Origin: Nocardioidaceae bacterium UBA4001
GTDB lineage: Bacteria; Actinomycetota; Actinomycetes; Propionibacteriales; Nocardioidaceae
Assembly (NCBI GenBank): GCA_002384855.1
Contig: DGBP01000020.1
Location: 40,724-104,723, forward strand
Length of the DNA stretch: 64,000 nucleotides
Direction: 5' to 3'
Below the pieces are notes generated by a model, which made no database searches, was not told the origin of the DNA, and was given only the letters and a program-made list of their open reading frames with translations. Made by a program: the position numbers and the translations under genes. Below, one piece after another: positions 44,770 through 53,607 of this stretch (the stretch's first letter is position 1; the number at the start of each line of letters is the position of its first letter).

Positions 44770-46725
44770 TCAGACGACCGACAGCGGCAGGAGCTTCTGA
44801 CCGGTGGGGCCGATCTGGATCTCGGTGTCCATCTGCGGGCACACGCCGCAGTCGTAGCAGGGCGTCCAACGGCAGTCCTCGACCTCGACGGTGGAGTCGG
44901 GGTCGATCGCGTCCTGCCAGTCCTCCCACAGCCAGTCGCGGTCCAGGCCGGAGTCGAGGTGGTCCCAGGGCAGGACCTCGGAGTACTCCCGCTCGCGGAC
45001 GGTGTACCAGTCGAGGTCGACCGGGGAGTCGGCCAGCGCGCGCTTGGAGGCGTCGACCCAACGGTCGAAGGAGAAGTGCTCGCTCCACCCGTCGAACCGG
45101 CCGCCGTCGCGCCAGACCTCCTCGATGATGCCGCCGACCCGACGGTCGCCGCGGGACAGCAGTCCCTCGATGATGCCGGGGCGGCCGTCGTGGTAGCGGA
45201 AGCCGATGGCCCGGCCGTACTGCTTGTCGGCCCGGACCATGTCCCGCAGCTTCTTCAGCCGCTCGTCGGTGGTCTCGTGGTCGAGCTGCGCGGCCCACTG
45301 GAACGGCGTGTGCGGCTTGGGCACGAAGCCGCCGATGGACACGGTGCAGCGGATGTCCCTGCGGCCGGAGACCTCGCGGCCCTTGGCGATCACCTTCTTG
45401 GCGAGCTCGCCGATCTCGAGGACGTCCTCGTCGGTCTCGGTCGGCAGGCCGCACATGAAGTAGAGCTTCACCTGCCGCCAGCCGTGGGAGTAGGCCGTCG
45501 CCACGGTGCGGATCAGGTCCTCCTCCGTGACCATCTTGTTGATGACCCGCCGCATCCGCTCGGACCCGCCCTCGGGGGCGAAGGTCAGCCCCGAGCGGCG
45601 CCCGTTGCGCGACAGCTCGTTGGCCAGCGTGATGTTGAAGGCGTCGACCCGGGTCGAGGGAAGCGACAGGGAGACGTTCGAGCCGTCGTACCGGTCCGCA
45701 AGGCCCTTGGCGACCTCGCCGATCTCGGTGTGGTCGGCGCTCGACAAGGAGAGCAGGCCGACCTCCTCGAAGCCGGACTTCCGGATGCCGTTCTCGACCA
45801 TGTCGCCGATCGTGTTCACCGAGCGCTCACGGACCGGGCGGGTGATCATGCCCGCCTGGCAGAACCGGCAGCCGCGGGTGCATCCCCGGAAGATCTCCAC
45901 CGAGAACCGCTCGTGCACGGTCTCGGCGAGCGGCACGAGAGGCTTCTTCGGGTACGGCCAGGCGTCGAGGTCCATCAGCGTGTGCTTGTGGACCCGCCAC
46001 GGCACGCCGGAGGCGTTCGGCGCGACCCGCTTGATGCGGCCGTCGGGCAGGTAGTCGACGTCGTAGAACTTCGGGACGTAGACGGCGCCCGAGACCGCCA
46101 GGCGGTACAGCAGCTCGTCGCGCGAGGTGCGGCCGCCCAGGCCGGGCATCCCCTCGTCCTTCCACTCCCGGATGACCTCGGAGATCGCGAGCACGATCTC
46201 CTCGCCGTCACCGAGCACCGCCGCGTCGACGAAGTCGGAGACCGGCTCGGGGTTGAACGCCGAGTGCCCGCCGGCGATCACGACCGGGTCCTCCTCGCCG
46301 CGGTCGACCGCGTGCAGAGGGATCCCGGCCAGGTCCAACGCCGTCAAGAGGTTGGTGTAGCCGAGCTCGGTCGCGAACGAGACGCCCAGGACGTCGAAGG
46401 CGCGCACCGGCCGGTGGTTGTCGACCGTGAACTGGGGGATGCCGTTCTCCCGCATCATCTTCTCCATGTCCGGCCACACCGAGTAGGTGCGCTCGGCCAT
46501 GATCCAGTCACGCTCGTTGAGCACCTCGTAGAGGATCTGCACGCCCTGGTTCGGCTGCCCCACCTCGTAGGCGTCGGGGTACATCAACGCCCACCGGACC
46601 GAGACCTCGTCCCAGGCCTTCGACGTCGCGTTGAGCTCGCCACCGACGTACTGGATCGGCTTCTGCACCGACGGCAGCAGCGGCTCGAGTCGTGAGAAGA
46701 CGGACTCGGCGTGGGGCGCGGGCAT
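44770..46725 (-). CDS. TIGR03960 family radical SAM protein
   Basis: 651 aa. An N-terminal B12-binding-like region (about 1-200, with VIAGGHSAFNPEP) is followed by the radical-SAM core with CTRGCRFCQAGM (CxxxCxxC) at about 285-296. The ending has several Cys pairs (CRWTPCYDCGVCPQ), probably binding another iron-sulfur cluster. It is the usual partner of TIGR03936/DUF2344; the function of the pair is unknown. ATG 46725 with GAGAGG upstream. It is now divided from its partner by an MFS gene and a pseudogene. Confidence 0.92.
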   Translation of the reverse strand: MPAPHAESVFSRLEPLLPSVQKPIQYVGGELNATSKAWDEVSVRWALMYPDAYEVGQPNQGVQILYEVLNERDWIMAERTYSVWPDMEKMMRENGIPQFTVDNHRPVRAFDVLGVSFATELGYTNLLTALDLAGIPLHAVDRGEEDPVVIAGGHSAFNPEPVSDFVDAAVLGDGEEIVLAISEVIREWKDEGMPGLGGRTSRDELLYRLAVSGAVYVPKFYDVDYLPDGRIKRVAPNASGVPWRVHKHTLMDLDAWPYPKKPLVPLAETVHERFSVEIFRGCTRGCRFCQAGMITRPVRERSVNTIGDMVENGIRKSGFEEVGLLSLSSADHTEIGEVAKGLADRYDGSNVSLSLPSTRVDAFNITLANELSRNGRRSGLTFAPEGGSERMRRVINKMVTEEDLIRTVATAYSHGWRQVKLYFMCGLPTETDEDVLEIGELAKKVIAKGREVSGRRDIRCTVSIGGFVPKPHTPFQWAAQLDHETTDERLKKLRDMVRADKQYGRAIGFRYHDGRPGIIEGLLSRGDRRVGGIIEEVWRDGGRFDGWSEHFSFDRWVDASKRALADSPVDLDWYTVREREYSEVLPWDHLDSGLDRDWLWEDWQDAIDPDSTVEVEDCRWTPCYDCGVCPQMDTEIQIGPTGQKLLPLSVV

Positions 46726-46804
46726 GCAGCAACCTCTCGAGGTCGGGGTGGGGTCCCTACCAGGGTACGACGCGCGCCCGGGAGGTTCTAACCGCCGAGG
46801 CGGC

Positions 46805-46975
46805 TCACTCCGGCTCCGCCAGCTCCCGCATCGCCGCCTCGGCCAGGGACAGCTCCTCGCGGGCCAGGGCGATCAGGTCGCACAGTCCCTGGACCCCGAA
46901 CCGGTTGCTGACGTTCTCCACGGCGTCGACGATGACCGGGTCCACGTCGGCAGCGGGTGTCGTGCTCTCATCCAT
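46805..46975 (-). CDS. 56-residue acidic helical protein
   Basis: Encodes MDESTTPAADVDPVIVDAVE, then NVSNRFGVQGLCDLIALARE, and a helical Glu/Ala/Leu-rich tail ending ELAEPE. Almost every codon ends in G or C, and the spacing to its neighbours is normal. The ATG is preceded by a weak CAGGAT box at 6 nt. It is too short for usual cut-offs, and no family was recognised. It sits between the radical-SAM gene and the NTF2-like gene, on their strand. It could be a small regulator or an adaptor. Confidence 0.65.
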   Translation of the reverse strand: MDESTTPAADVDPVIVDAVENVSNRFGVQGLCDLIALAREELSLAEAAMRELAEPE

Positions 46976-47050
46976 CCCGCCATCCTGGCCGGTCGGGCTG
47001 CGCGGGTCCAGGGACGCCCCGCCAGGCGTGTCGGGGTCGGCGCGGTCGGG

Positions 47051-47455
47051 TCACCCCTTCACGTACGACAGCTTCTCGGCGACCTTGCCGTCACGGAAGG
47101 CGAGCACGTCCACCCCACGGACGTGCCCGCGACTGCCGTCCGGCTGACGCCAGGAGTACCGCCACCGGACCGTCCCGCGGTCCCGGTGCACGAACGTCTC
47201 CTCGGTCTCGAACGCCCGCTCCGACGTGGTCGCGAGGAGCTCCTCCCACACACGGCGGACCGCGGCCTGCCCTTCGAACCGGCGGCCGTCCGGAGCCGGG
47301 GACGTCGACTCGAAGACGCAGTCGTCGGTCATCAGGCTCATCACGACGTCCACGTCCGCGGCCGCGAAGGCGTCCGAGAACCTCGCCACCAGGGCGTGGT
47401 TCGGGCCCGGTCGTTCTGCCGTCCGTCTTCGCGCTCCGCCGGTGGGCGTGACCAC
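47051..47455 (-). CDS. NTF2/SnoaL-like fold protein
   Basis: 134 aa. Cone-shaped alpha+beta fold pattern: ALVARFSDAFAAADVDVVMSL, DDCVFESTSPAPDGRRFEG, then VRWRYSWRQPDG and VDVLAFRDGKVAEKLSYV. Such proteins are nuclear-transport-factor-2-like, including ketosteroid isomerase and SnoaL relatives, and can be enzymes or simply ligand binders. GTG 47455 is near the rodA stop, 21 bp away, so it may be the tail of the mre operon. The first 15 residues look unstructured and a later start is possible. Function unknown. Confidence 0.82.
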   Translation of the reverse strand: MVTPTGGARRRTAERPGPNHALVARFSDAFAAADVDVVMSLMTDDCVFESTSPAPDGRRFEGQAAVRRVWEELLATTSERAFETEETFVHRDRGTVRWRYSWRQPDGSRGHVRGVDVLAFRDGKVAEKLSYVKG

Positions 47456-47476
47456 GGGTGTAGGTGAGGTGTCTCC

Positions 47477-48694
47477 TCAGAACCGGGACCGTGGCGTACG
47501 GGTGCGGACGGCGCCGACTCCCATGGACCGGTCCGTGCGCAGGTGGATGTTCTGGAGCAGACCGATGGCCATCAGGCCCGCGAACATCGAGGAGCCGCCG
47601 TACGACACCAGCGGGAGCGGGACGCCGGTCACGGGCATGATGCCGAGCGACATCCCGATGTTCTGGAACGCCTGGAAGCCGAACCACACCGCGATGCCCC
47701 CGGCGGCCAGCCGCCCGAACAGGTCGTCCGACCGCATCGCGATGGTCAGGGCACGCCACAGGACGAGGCCGAGCAGCGCGATGATGATCCCGGAGCCGAC
47801 GAGGCCGAGCTCCTCCCCCGCGACGGTGTAGATGAAGTCGGTGTGCTGCTCGGGGACGAAGCCGGACTGCGTCTGCGAACCCTCGAAGAGGCCCTGGCCG
47901 AAGACACCGCCGTTGCCGATCGCGATGCGGGCCTGCTCGGTGTTGTAGCCGGCGCCCCGGGGGTCGAGGCCGGGGTTCGTGAACGCCAGGAACCGGTCGA
48001 CCTGGTACTCCTTCAGGACGCCTGCCTGCACGGCGAGCACCGCGCCGCCGACCGCTCCCCCGGCGAGGGCGACCAGCCACCGCCGCGGGGCGCCGGAGAT
48101 CGCCACCACCCCGAAGACCGTCGCCGAGAGCACCAGCATGGTGCCGAGGTCCGGCTGGAGCAGGATCAGGACCGCCGGGAGACCCGCGAGGAGCAGCATC
48201 CCGAGCACGTCGAGGTGCCGGACGTCGCGCTGCCTCCACGACCCCTCGGTCCGTTCGGCGACCAACAGGGCCATGCCGATGACGACCGCGAGCTTGGCGA
48301 ACTCCGCCGGCTGGACCGACATCCCGCCCAGCATCAGCCACGACCGGGAGCCGTTGATCGTGCTGCCCATGACGAGGACCAGGCCGAGTCCCACCACGGA
48401 GGCGAGGTAGACCAGCGGCGCGAGGATGCGCACCCACCGGTGGTCGGTGGCGATGATCATCACGCCCAGCACGACGCCGATCGCGATGTTGACCAGGTGG
48501 CGCTTGAGGTACGCCGTCGGGTCTCCCCCGGTGAGGTCCTCCCGGTTCACGGTAGCGGACCAGACGAGCATCGACCCGACCACCAGCAGGCCGGCCACGG
48601 CCAGCATCAGCAGCCAGTCGAGGCGCGGGGCCCGGGTGCTGCTCGGCGGGTCGACGCGGACGTTGCGCGGCCGGGCGGAGGGGGCGAGGGTCAT
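47477..48694 (-). CDS. rodA: Rod-shape-determining glycosyltransferase RodA
   Basis: 405 aa. SEDS family: about ten membrane helices with characteristic loops ATDHRWVRI, LQPDLGTMLVL and a late ISGAPRRW segment. The C-terminal region VSYGGSSMFA is typical. RodA polymerises lipid II and works with the cognate PBP2 in side-wall elongation. ATG 48694 overlaps the stop of the PBP2 gene (ATGA). Downstream an NTF2-like gene follows by 21 bp. Confidence 0.96.
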   Translation of the reverse strand: MTLAPSARPRNVRVDPPSSTRAPRLDWLLMLAVAGLLVVGSMLVWSATVNREDLTGGDPTAYLKRHLVNIAIGVVLGVMIIATDHRWVRILAPLVYLASVVGLGLVLVMGSTINGSRSWLMLGGMSVQPAEFAKLAVVIGMALLVAERTEGSWRQRDVRHLDVLGMLLLAGLPAVLILLQPDLGTMLVLSATVFGVVAISGAPRRWLVALAGGAVGGAVLAVQAGVLKEYQVDRFLAFTNPGLDPRGAGYNTEQARIAIGNGGVFGQGLFEGSQTQSGFVPEQHTDFIYTVAGEELGLVGSGIIIALLGLVLWRALTIAMRSDDLFGRLAAGGIAVWFGFQAFQNIGMSLGIMPVTGVPLPLVSYGGSSMFAGLMAIGLLQNIHLRTDRSMGVGAVRTRTPRSRF

Positions 48695-50838
48695 CGGCGT
48701 GACCTCCCGTCCTTGCGCGCGGCGGGCGGCAGGATCTCGCCGTCCCTGGCGAAGACGGGCAGGCCCGCCGGCGGCGTCGCCCCGGGCAGTGCCGCCTTCC
48801 CCGCCACGACCCGGTCGCCACGCACGCCGTACAACGCCTCCCAGATCTTGCGGATCGCCGGACCGGAGGTGCCCGAGCCGGTGCCACCCTGGGAGACCAT
48901 CATCACGACCGCGTAGCGGTCGTCGTACGACGCCACCCACGAGGTGCTCTGCTTGCCGTAGACCTCCGCCGAGCCGGTCTTGGAGCGGATCTTGACCTTG
49001 TCGAGCGGGAAGTCGACCAGCCTCCACGACATGGTGCCGCGCTCGGACACACCCTTCAGTGCGCGGTCGATGTACTCCAGGTGACGCTTGGCGACCTTGG
49101 TGGACCCGGCCTTCTTCGGCTTGATCTCCCGGATGACCTTGCCCTCGGGGTCGACGATCGCGCGCGCCACCCGCGGCTCCCACAGCGTGCCGCCGTTGCC
49201 GATGGCGGCATAGGCGCGGGCCAGCTGCAGCGGGGTGACGATCGTGTCGCCCTGCCCGATCGCGAAGTTCACGGCGTCACCGGCGCGGTAGGCGAACCCC
49301 TCGACACAGAACTCCCGGGCGAAACGGTGCAGGAAGTCGTTGCCCGGCTTCTTGCCGATCCGGCAGTAGTAGTCCTTGTTGGCCTCGTAGTAGTCGCGCT
49401 TCCACTGCCGGTCGGCGATGCGGCCGCTCGCCTCACCGGGCAGGTCGAGGCCGGTCTCCTCGCCGAAGCCGAAGGCCTTCGCGATCCGCACGAGGGGGTC
49501 GCGGGCCTTCACGTCGTCGACGTCGCTGCCGAACTTCTGCCAGTAGTTGTAGCCGATCCGGTAGAAGAAGGTGTTGCAGGAGACCTCGAGCGCGCGGTCG
49601 AAGCCGATCGACCCGTAGGCGCCCGACTCGTAGTTCTTGAAGGCGCGGTTGCCGACCGTGAACGACGAGGAGCAGTCGAGGCGGGAGTCCTGGCGGTAGC
49701 CGTTCTCGAGCGCACCGGCGGTCATGAACGGCTTCCAGGTCGAGCCCGGCGCGAACTGGCCCTGGGTGGCACGGAACAGCAGCGGTGTGCCGGCCTCCTC
49801 GGAGTACAACCGGGTCAGCGCCTTGGTGCTGATCCCGCCGACCCAGACCCCGGGGTCGTACGTCGGGTAGCCCGCCATCGCCACGACCCGCCCGGTCGTC
49901 ACGTCGAGCACGACGGCGGCTCCAGAGTCGGCGGCGTAGCGGCGCCCGGTCACCTCGTCGACGGTGCGGCGGGCGGTCCTGATCGTGGACTCGAGCTGCT
50001 GCTCCACTACGCCCTGCACCCGTGCGTCGATCGAGGTGACCAGCGTGTCGCCGGCCTCCCCCTCGACCTCGCCGGAGTCGCCGAGGACACGGCCCTGGCT
50101 GTCCACGGCGACCCGCTTGTAGCCCGGTCGGCCGCGCAGGTACTCGTCGTACTGCTTCTCGACCCCCGCCCGGCCGACGACCGAGGCGCCGTGCACGGAG
50201 GTGTCCTGCTCCGCCTCCGCCTCGTCGAGCTCCTCCTCGGTGATCGGGCTGAGGTAACCGAGGAGGTGGGCGGCGTTGATGCCGTACGGCGAGGGGTACG
50301 CCCGGACGCTGGTGGACTCCGCGAGCACCGCGGGGTAGTCCTCGCTCTGCTCCAGGATCGAGACCGCGGTCTCCTGCGGCACGTCCTCGGCGACCGGGAC
50401 GGGCTGGTAGGGCGAGCCGTTCCAGCAGGTGCCGGCGATCGACCCGGGCTCGCCGCACAGCAGCGTGCGGGCCTTGACCTCGTCGTACGACGACCCGACG
50501 GTGCGAGCGACCCGCCTGAGCAGGACCTCCTGGTCGTCGTCGTCCATGCGTTTGAGGAGCGTGCGGTCGACCGTGACCACCCACGAGGTTCGGTTGGCGA
50601 CCAGCGGGCGACCCATGTCGTCGACGATCAGCCCCCGGGCCGGCTGGACCACCACCTCACGGACCGACTGCTCGGCGGCCTGCGCCTGGTAGGCCTCGCC
50701 GCCGAGGACCTGGAGGTACCACAGCCGCGCGAAGAGCGTGACGAACAGCGACAGCACGATCGCCTGCACCACGACCAGGCGCAGGGTGCTCCTCTGCCGT
50801 GACGTGGCGCGGACCCGCGGCATCCGGGCGGCTGCCAT
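48691..50838 (-). CDS. mrdA: Penicillin-binding protein 2 (elongation transpeptidase)
   Basis: 715 aa. One N-terminal membrane helix (about 19-42), a PBP dimer domain (starting PARGLIVDDMGRPLV), then the transpeptidase domain with active-site S366 in STWK, S420-C-N422 and K620-T-G. It crosslinks peptidoglycan as the partner of RodA. The start ATG shares one base with the mreD stop (TGATG), and the stop overlaps rodA, so mreD-mrdA-rodA are tightly coupled. A Cys-containing insert around 130-150 is unusual but looks like a surface loop. Confidence 0.95.
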   Translation of the reverse strand: MAAARMPRVRATSRQRSTLRLVVVQAIVLSLFVTLFARLWYLQVLGGEAYQAQAAEQSVREVVVQPARGLIVDDMGRPLVANRTSWVVTVDRTLLKRMDDDDQEVLLRRVARTVGSSYDEVKARTLLCGEPGSIAGTCWNGSPYQPVPVAEDVPQETAVSILEQSEDYPAVLAESTSVRAYPSPYGINAAHLLGYLSPITEEELDEAEAEQDTSVHGASVVGRAGVEKQYDEYLRGRPGYKRVAVDSQGRVLGDSGEVEGEAGDTLVTSIDARVQGVVEQQLESTIRTARRTVDEVTGRRYAADSGAAVVLDVTTGRVVAMAGYPTYDPGVWVGGISTKALTRLYSEEAGTPLLFRATQGQFAPGSTWKPFMTAGALENGYRQDSRLDCSSSFTVGNRAFKNYESGAYGSIGFDRALEVSCNTFFYRIGYNYWQKFGSDVDDVKARDPLVRIAKAFGFGEETGLDLPGEASGRIADRQWKRDYYEANKDYYCRIGKKPGNDFLHRFAREFCVEGFAYRAGDAVNFAIGQGDTIVTPLQLARAYAAIGNGGTLWEPRVARAIVDPEGKVIREIKPKKAGSTKVAKRHLEYIDRALKGVSERGTMSWRLVDFPLDKVKIRSKTGSAEVYGKQSTSWVASYDDRYAVVMMVSQGGTGSGTSGPAIRKIWEALYGVRGDRVVAGKAALPGATPPAGLPVFARDGEILPPAARKDGRSRR

Positions 50839-51353
50839 CAGTACGCCACCTGATGCGGCTCGAGGCGTCGGAGGAGCCGCATCATCAGCGGCAGGACGAA
50901 CGGCGTGAGGAGGACGTCGTACAGCACCGCCGTCGGGATGACCGAGAGCGTCTCGCCGACGGGGACCGTGGGGTCGCCCAGCACCATCCCGCTCAGTGCG
51001 AAGACGGACGTGCCGACGAACGACGACGCGGCCACGGTGACGACGGCGGCGAGCGCGGAGGTACGCGCGTCGTGGCGGACCCGGCCCGCGAGGTACCCGA
51101 CCACCACCAGGGCCAGCGCCCAGCGGCCGGCGATGTGGTCGGCCGGGGGCGCGAGGTCGATCGCCAGCCCGGCCAGGAAGCCGATCACCGCGGCGAACTC
51201 CGGGCCCCGCACGAGCGCCGCCGCCACGACCACGAGCAACGCGAGGTTCGGCACGACACCGCCGAGGGAGACGTACGGGAAGAGCGCGACCTGCAGCACG
51301 ACGGCGAGCGTGATCACCAGTGTGAGGACGAGAGCGCGGGCGGCCGCCATCAA
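50838..51353 (-). CDS. mreD: Rod-shape-determining protein MreD
   Basis: 171 aa, five or so membrane helices (LVLTLVITLAVVLQVALFPYV at the start), the usual size of MreD. It belongs to the elongasome with MreC and RodA. ATG 51353 overlaps the mreC stop, and its stop is next to the mrdA start. Confidence 0.93.
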   Translation of the reverse strand: MMAAARALVLTLVITLAVVLQVALFPYVSLGGVVPNLALLVVVAAALVRGPEFAAVIGFLAGLAIDLAPPADHIAGRWALALVVVGYLAGRVRHDARTSALAAVVTVAASSFVGTSVFALSGMVLGDPTVPVGETLSVIPTAVLYDVLLTPFVLPLMMRLLRRLEPHQVAY

Positions 51354-52258
51354 CGCTCCTCCCCTGCCGTGCCGGGGTCCCCGGCCCTGATCACCGCGCG
51401 GTCGCCGCGGGTGTCGGCGGGGACGACGACGCCGACCAGGTCGAGCGCCGAGAAGTCGGCGAACGGCTCGATGACCGCGCGCTTGGACAGCTCGCGCGGG
51501 CTGCTGAAGATGGAGGTGACCGTGCCGACGGGCACCCCGGCGACGTACGGCTTGCCGCCCTCGGAGCCCCAGGTCACGAGCACGTCCCCGGCCTCGGGGG
51601 TCACCGCGCCGTCGACCAGGTCGAGGTCGAGACGGCCCTGCTCCTCGATGCCGCCCCGACCGCGGAGGAAACCGACCTCCATGTTCGAGCCGAGCCGCCC
51701 GCCGACGACGGAGTCGCGGTCGATGATCAGCAGCACGGTCGCGGTGGAGCGGTCGGCCCGGACCACCCGGCCGACGAGGCCGTCGTTGTTGAGCACGGTC
51801 ATGTCCGGCCGGACCCCCGAGGAGGTGCCGGCGTCGATAGTCACCGTGCGGGTGAACGACTGCGCGGGACCGTGCGCGATCACACGGGACGGCACCAGGG
51901 CGTGGCCGGTGTCGGCGGAGCTGCGCAGCAGACCGTCGAGCTCGTCGGCGCGGGCACGGTCCACCTCGGAGGTGGCCAGCTCGCCGCGCAGGGTGGCGTT
52001 CTCCGCCTCGAGACGGTCGACCTCGCCGCGCAGCGCACGCGTGGTCGTGAAGAGCTCGGGCACGGCCTGGAAGGGGCGTACGACGGTCGCGGTCACCTTC
52101 TCCACCGGCCCGAACACCTCTCCCGCCGCGGAGCGCACCGGCTCGACCGGGGAGTCCTCGCCGCCACGGGCGTCGAGCGTGATGATCGTGAAGCTGGCGA
52201 GCAGCAGGAGCGCGAGGACACCTCGCGAGGGCCTCTTGTGCCGGTCACGCATGGCCAT
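51350..52258 (-). CDS. mreC: Rod-shape-determining protein MreC
   Basis: 302 aa. A single membrane helix at about 13-30, then a coiled coil (about 75-110, LRGEVDRLEAENATLRGEL), then the beta-barrel MreC domain with GVRPDMTVLNNDGLVG and VTWGSEGG. Periplasmic scaffold for the elongation complex. ATG 52258 follows mreB by 11 bp; its stop overlaps mreD. Confidence 0.95.
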   Translation of the reverse strand: MAMRDRHKRPSRGVLALLLLASFTIITLDARGGEDSPVEPVRSAAGEVFGPVEKVTATVVRPFQAVPELFTTTRALRGEVDRLEAENATLRGELATSEVDRARADELDGLLRSSADTGHALVPSRVIAHGPAQSFTRTVTIDAGTSSGVRPDMTVLNNDGLVGRVVRADRSTATVLLIIDRDSVVGGRLGSNMEVGFLRGRGGIEEQGRLDLDLVDGAVTPEAGDVLVTWGSEGGKPYVAGVPVGTVTSIFSSPRELSKRAVIEPFADFSALDLVGVVVPADTRGDRAVIRAGDPGTAGEER

Positions 52259-52269
52259 GACAGGTCACC

Positions 52270-53298
52270 TCATCGGCGCCGGGGCTCGGAGACGAGCACC
52301 TGCTGCAACGCCTCGAACTCCTCGACGCACTTGCCCGCGCCCATCGCCACCGAGTGCAGCGGGTCCTCCGCGATGTGCACCGGCATGCCGGTCTCGTGAC
52401 GAAGCCGCTCGTCGAGCCCGCGCAGCAGCGCGCCTCCGCCGGTGAGGACCAGCCCGCGGTCCATGATGTCGCCGGCCAGCTCGGGCGGGGTCTGGTCGAG
52501 GGTCGTCCGCACGGCGTCGACGATGTCGTTGAGCGGCTCCTCGAGGGCCTGCCGCACCTCGGCGCTGGACACCACGACGGTCTTCGGCAGGCCCGAGATC
52601 ATGTCGCGCCCGCGCACCTCGGCCTCCGGCTCCTGCGGGAGCGGGAACGCCGAGCCGAGGCTCATCTTGATCTCCTCGGCGGTGCGCTCCCCCAGCATGA
52701 GGGAGTACTCCTTCTTCATCCACGCGATGATCGCCTGGTCGAGGTCGTCGCCCGCCGTACGGATGGACAGGCTCGTGACGATGCCGCCGAGGGAGATGAC
52801 CGCGACCTCGGTCGTGCCGCCGCCGATGTCGACGACCATGTTGCCGGTCGCCTCGTGGACCGGGAGGTTGGCACCGATCGCGGCGGCCATCGGCTCCTCG
52901 ACGATGTACACCCGGCGGGCTCCTGCCTGGTAGCCCGCCTCCTTAACCGCGCGCTGCTCCACGGCGGTGATGCCGCTCGGCACGCAGATCACCAGGCGCG
53001 GCTTGGCGAAGTAGCGTCGCCGGTGCACCTGCTGGATGAAGAACCGCAGCATCTGCTCGGTGGAGTCGAAGTCGGCGATCACGCCGTCCTGCAGCGGGCG
53101 GATCGCGGTGATGTTGTCCGGGGTGCGGCCGATCATCCGCTTGGCCTCGTGGCCGACGGCGAGGATCTCGCCGGTGGTGGCGTTCAGCGCGACCACGGAC
53201 GGCTCGTCGAGCAGCACGCCCTTGCCCCGGACGTAGACCAGGGTGTTGGCGGTGCCGAGATCGACCGCCATGTCCCGGCCGATGAAGCTGTTCGCCAT
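52270..53298 (-). CDS. mreB: Actin-like cell-shape protein MreB
   Basis: 342 aa. Actin-fold phosphate loops DLGTANTLVY (13-22) and DIGGGTTEVAV (about 160), plus VLTGGGALLRGLDE near the C-terminus. It polymerises under the membrane and steers RodA/PBP2 wall synthesis. ATG 53298 was chosen because AGGGCGGGA precedes it; the 78 upstream codons belong to repeats. It is the first gene of mreB-mreC-mreD-mrdA-rodA, and an upstream -10 box lies at 53363-53368. Confidence 0.96.
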   Translation of the reverse strand: MANSFIGRDMAVDLGTANTLVYVRGKGVLLDEPSVVALNATTGEILAVGHEAKRMIGRTPDNITAIRPLQDGVIADFDSTEQMLRFFIQQVHRRRYFAKPRLVICVPSGITAVEQRAVKEAGYQAGARRVYIVEEPMAAAIGANLPVHEATGNMVVDIGGGTTEVAVISLGGIVTSLSIRTAGDDLDQAIIAWMKKEYSLMLGERTAEEIKMSLGSAFPLPQEPEAEVRGRDMISGLPKTVVVSSAEVRQALEEPLNDIVDAVRTTLDQTPPELAGDIMDRGLVLTGGGALLRGLDERLRHETGMPVHIAEDPLHSVAMGAGKCVEEFEALQQVLVSEPRRR

Positions 53299-53362
53299 GC
53301 TGTCCCGCCCTCTGGTGCGCTCAAGAGGGGTACGACGAACCCTGGCGCCGACCCGTGCGAAA

Positions 53363-53368
53363 AGCCTA
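53363..53368 (-). promoter_or_regulatory. -10 box (TAGGCT) of the mreBCD-mrdA-rodA operon
   Basis: Minus-strand TAGGCT; leader of about 60 nt to ATG 53298. The tandem palindromes start 49 bp further upstream. Confidence 0.45.
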
Positions 53369-53416
53369 AGAGCGCGACACCGTGCATCCCGGTAGGACAC
53401 GCGCGATCCGGCGCCC

Positions 53417-53458
53417 GGTCGACCGGGGCCGGTCGACCGGGGCCGGTCGACCGGGGCC
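53417..53458. repeat. Three tandem 14-bp repeats GGTCGACCGGGGCC upstream of mreB
   Basis: Three perfect copies at 53417-53430, 53431-53444 and 53445-53458. Each contains the palindrome GGTCGACC. They lie 49-95 bp upstream of the proposed mreB -10, a typical place for an activator or repressor array. Confidence 0.75.
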
Positions 53459-53546
53459 ATCTGGACGTGCACTCGACCTGTCTTGCGGCCGCCCGTCCGC
53501 CTCGGCTCCGGCTGCGGCCGGTCCGAGTGCACGTCGACATGGCCCC
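53453..53546. repeat. Long inverted repeat between mreB and the PxKF gene
   Basis: Arm GGGGCCAT-CTG-GACGTGCACTCG (53453-53475) matches arm CGAGTGCACGTC-GAC-ATGGCCCC (53524-53546), 20 of 23 positions paired, around a 48-bp GC-rich core that itself can pair at GGCCGC/GCGGCC. It overlaps the last 14-bp repeat. Confidence 0.7.
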
Positions 53547-53558
53547 TCGGACGTCGAA

Positions 53559-53588
53559 GGCCCCCGCACCTGGCTCGGTGCGGGGGCC
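53559..53588 (-). terminator. Terminator hairpin after the PxKF protein gene
   Basis: GGCCCCCGCACC and GGTGCGGGGGCC, a perfect 12-bp stem with a 6-nt loop, 19 bp past the stop. A short TTCG follows. Confidence 0.7.
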
Positions 53589-53607
53589 CTCGTGCTCAGG
53601 CGGGTAC

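Noticed and set aside
53299..53532. N-terminal extension of mreB from the upstream open frame
   Set aside because: The residues come from the tandem and inverted repeats; MreB homology starts at ATG 53298 with a ribosome-binding site.
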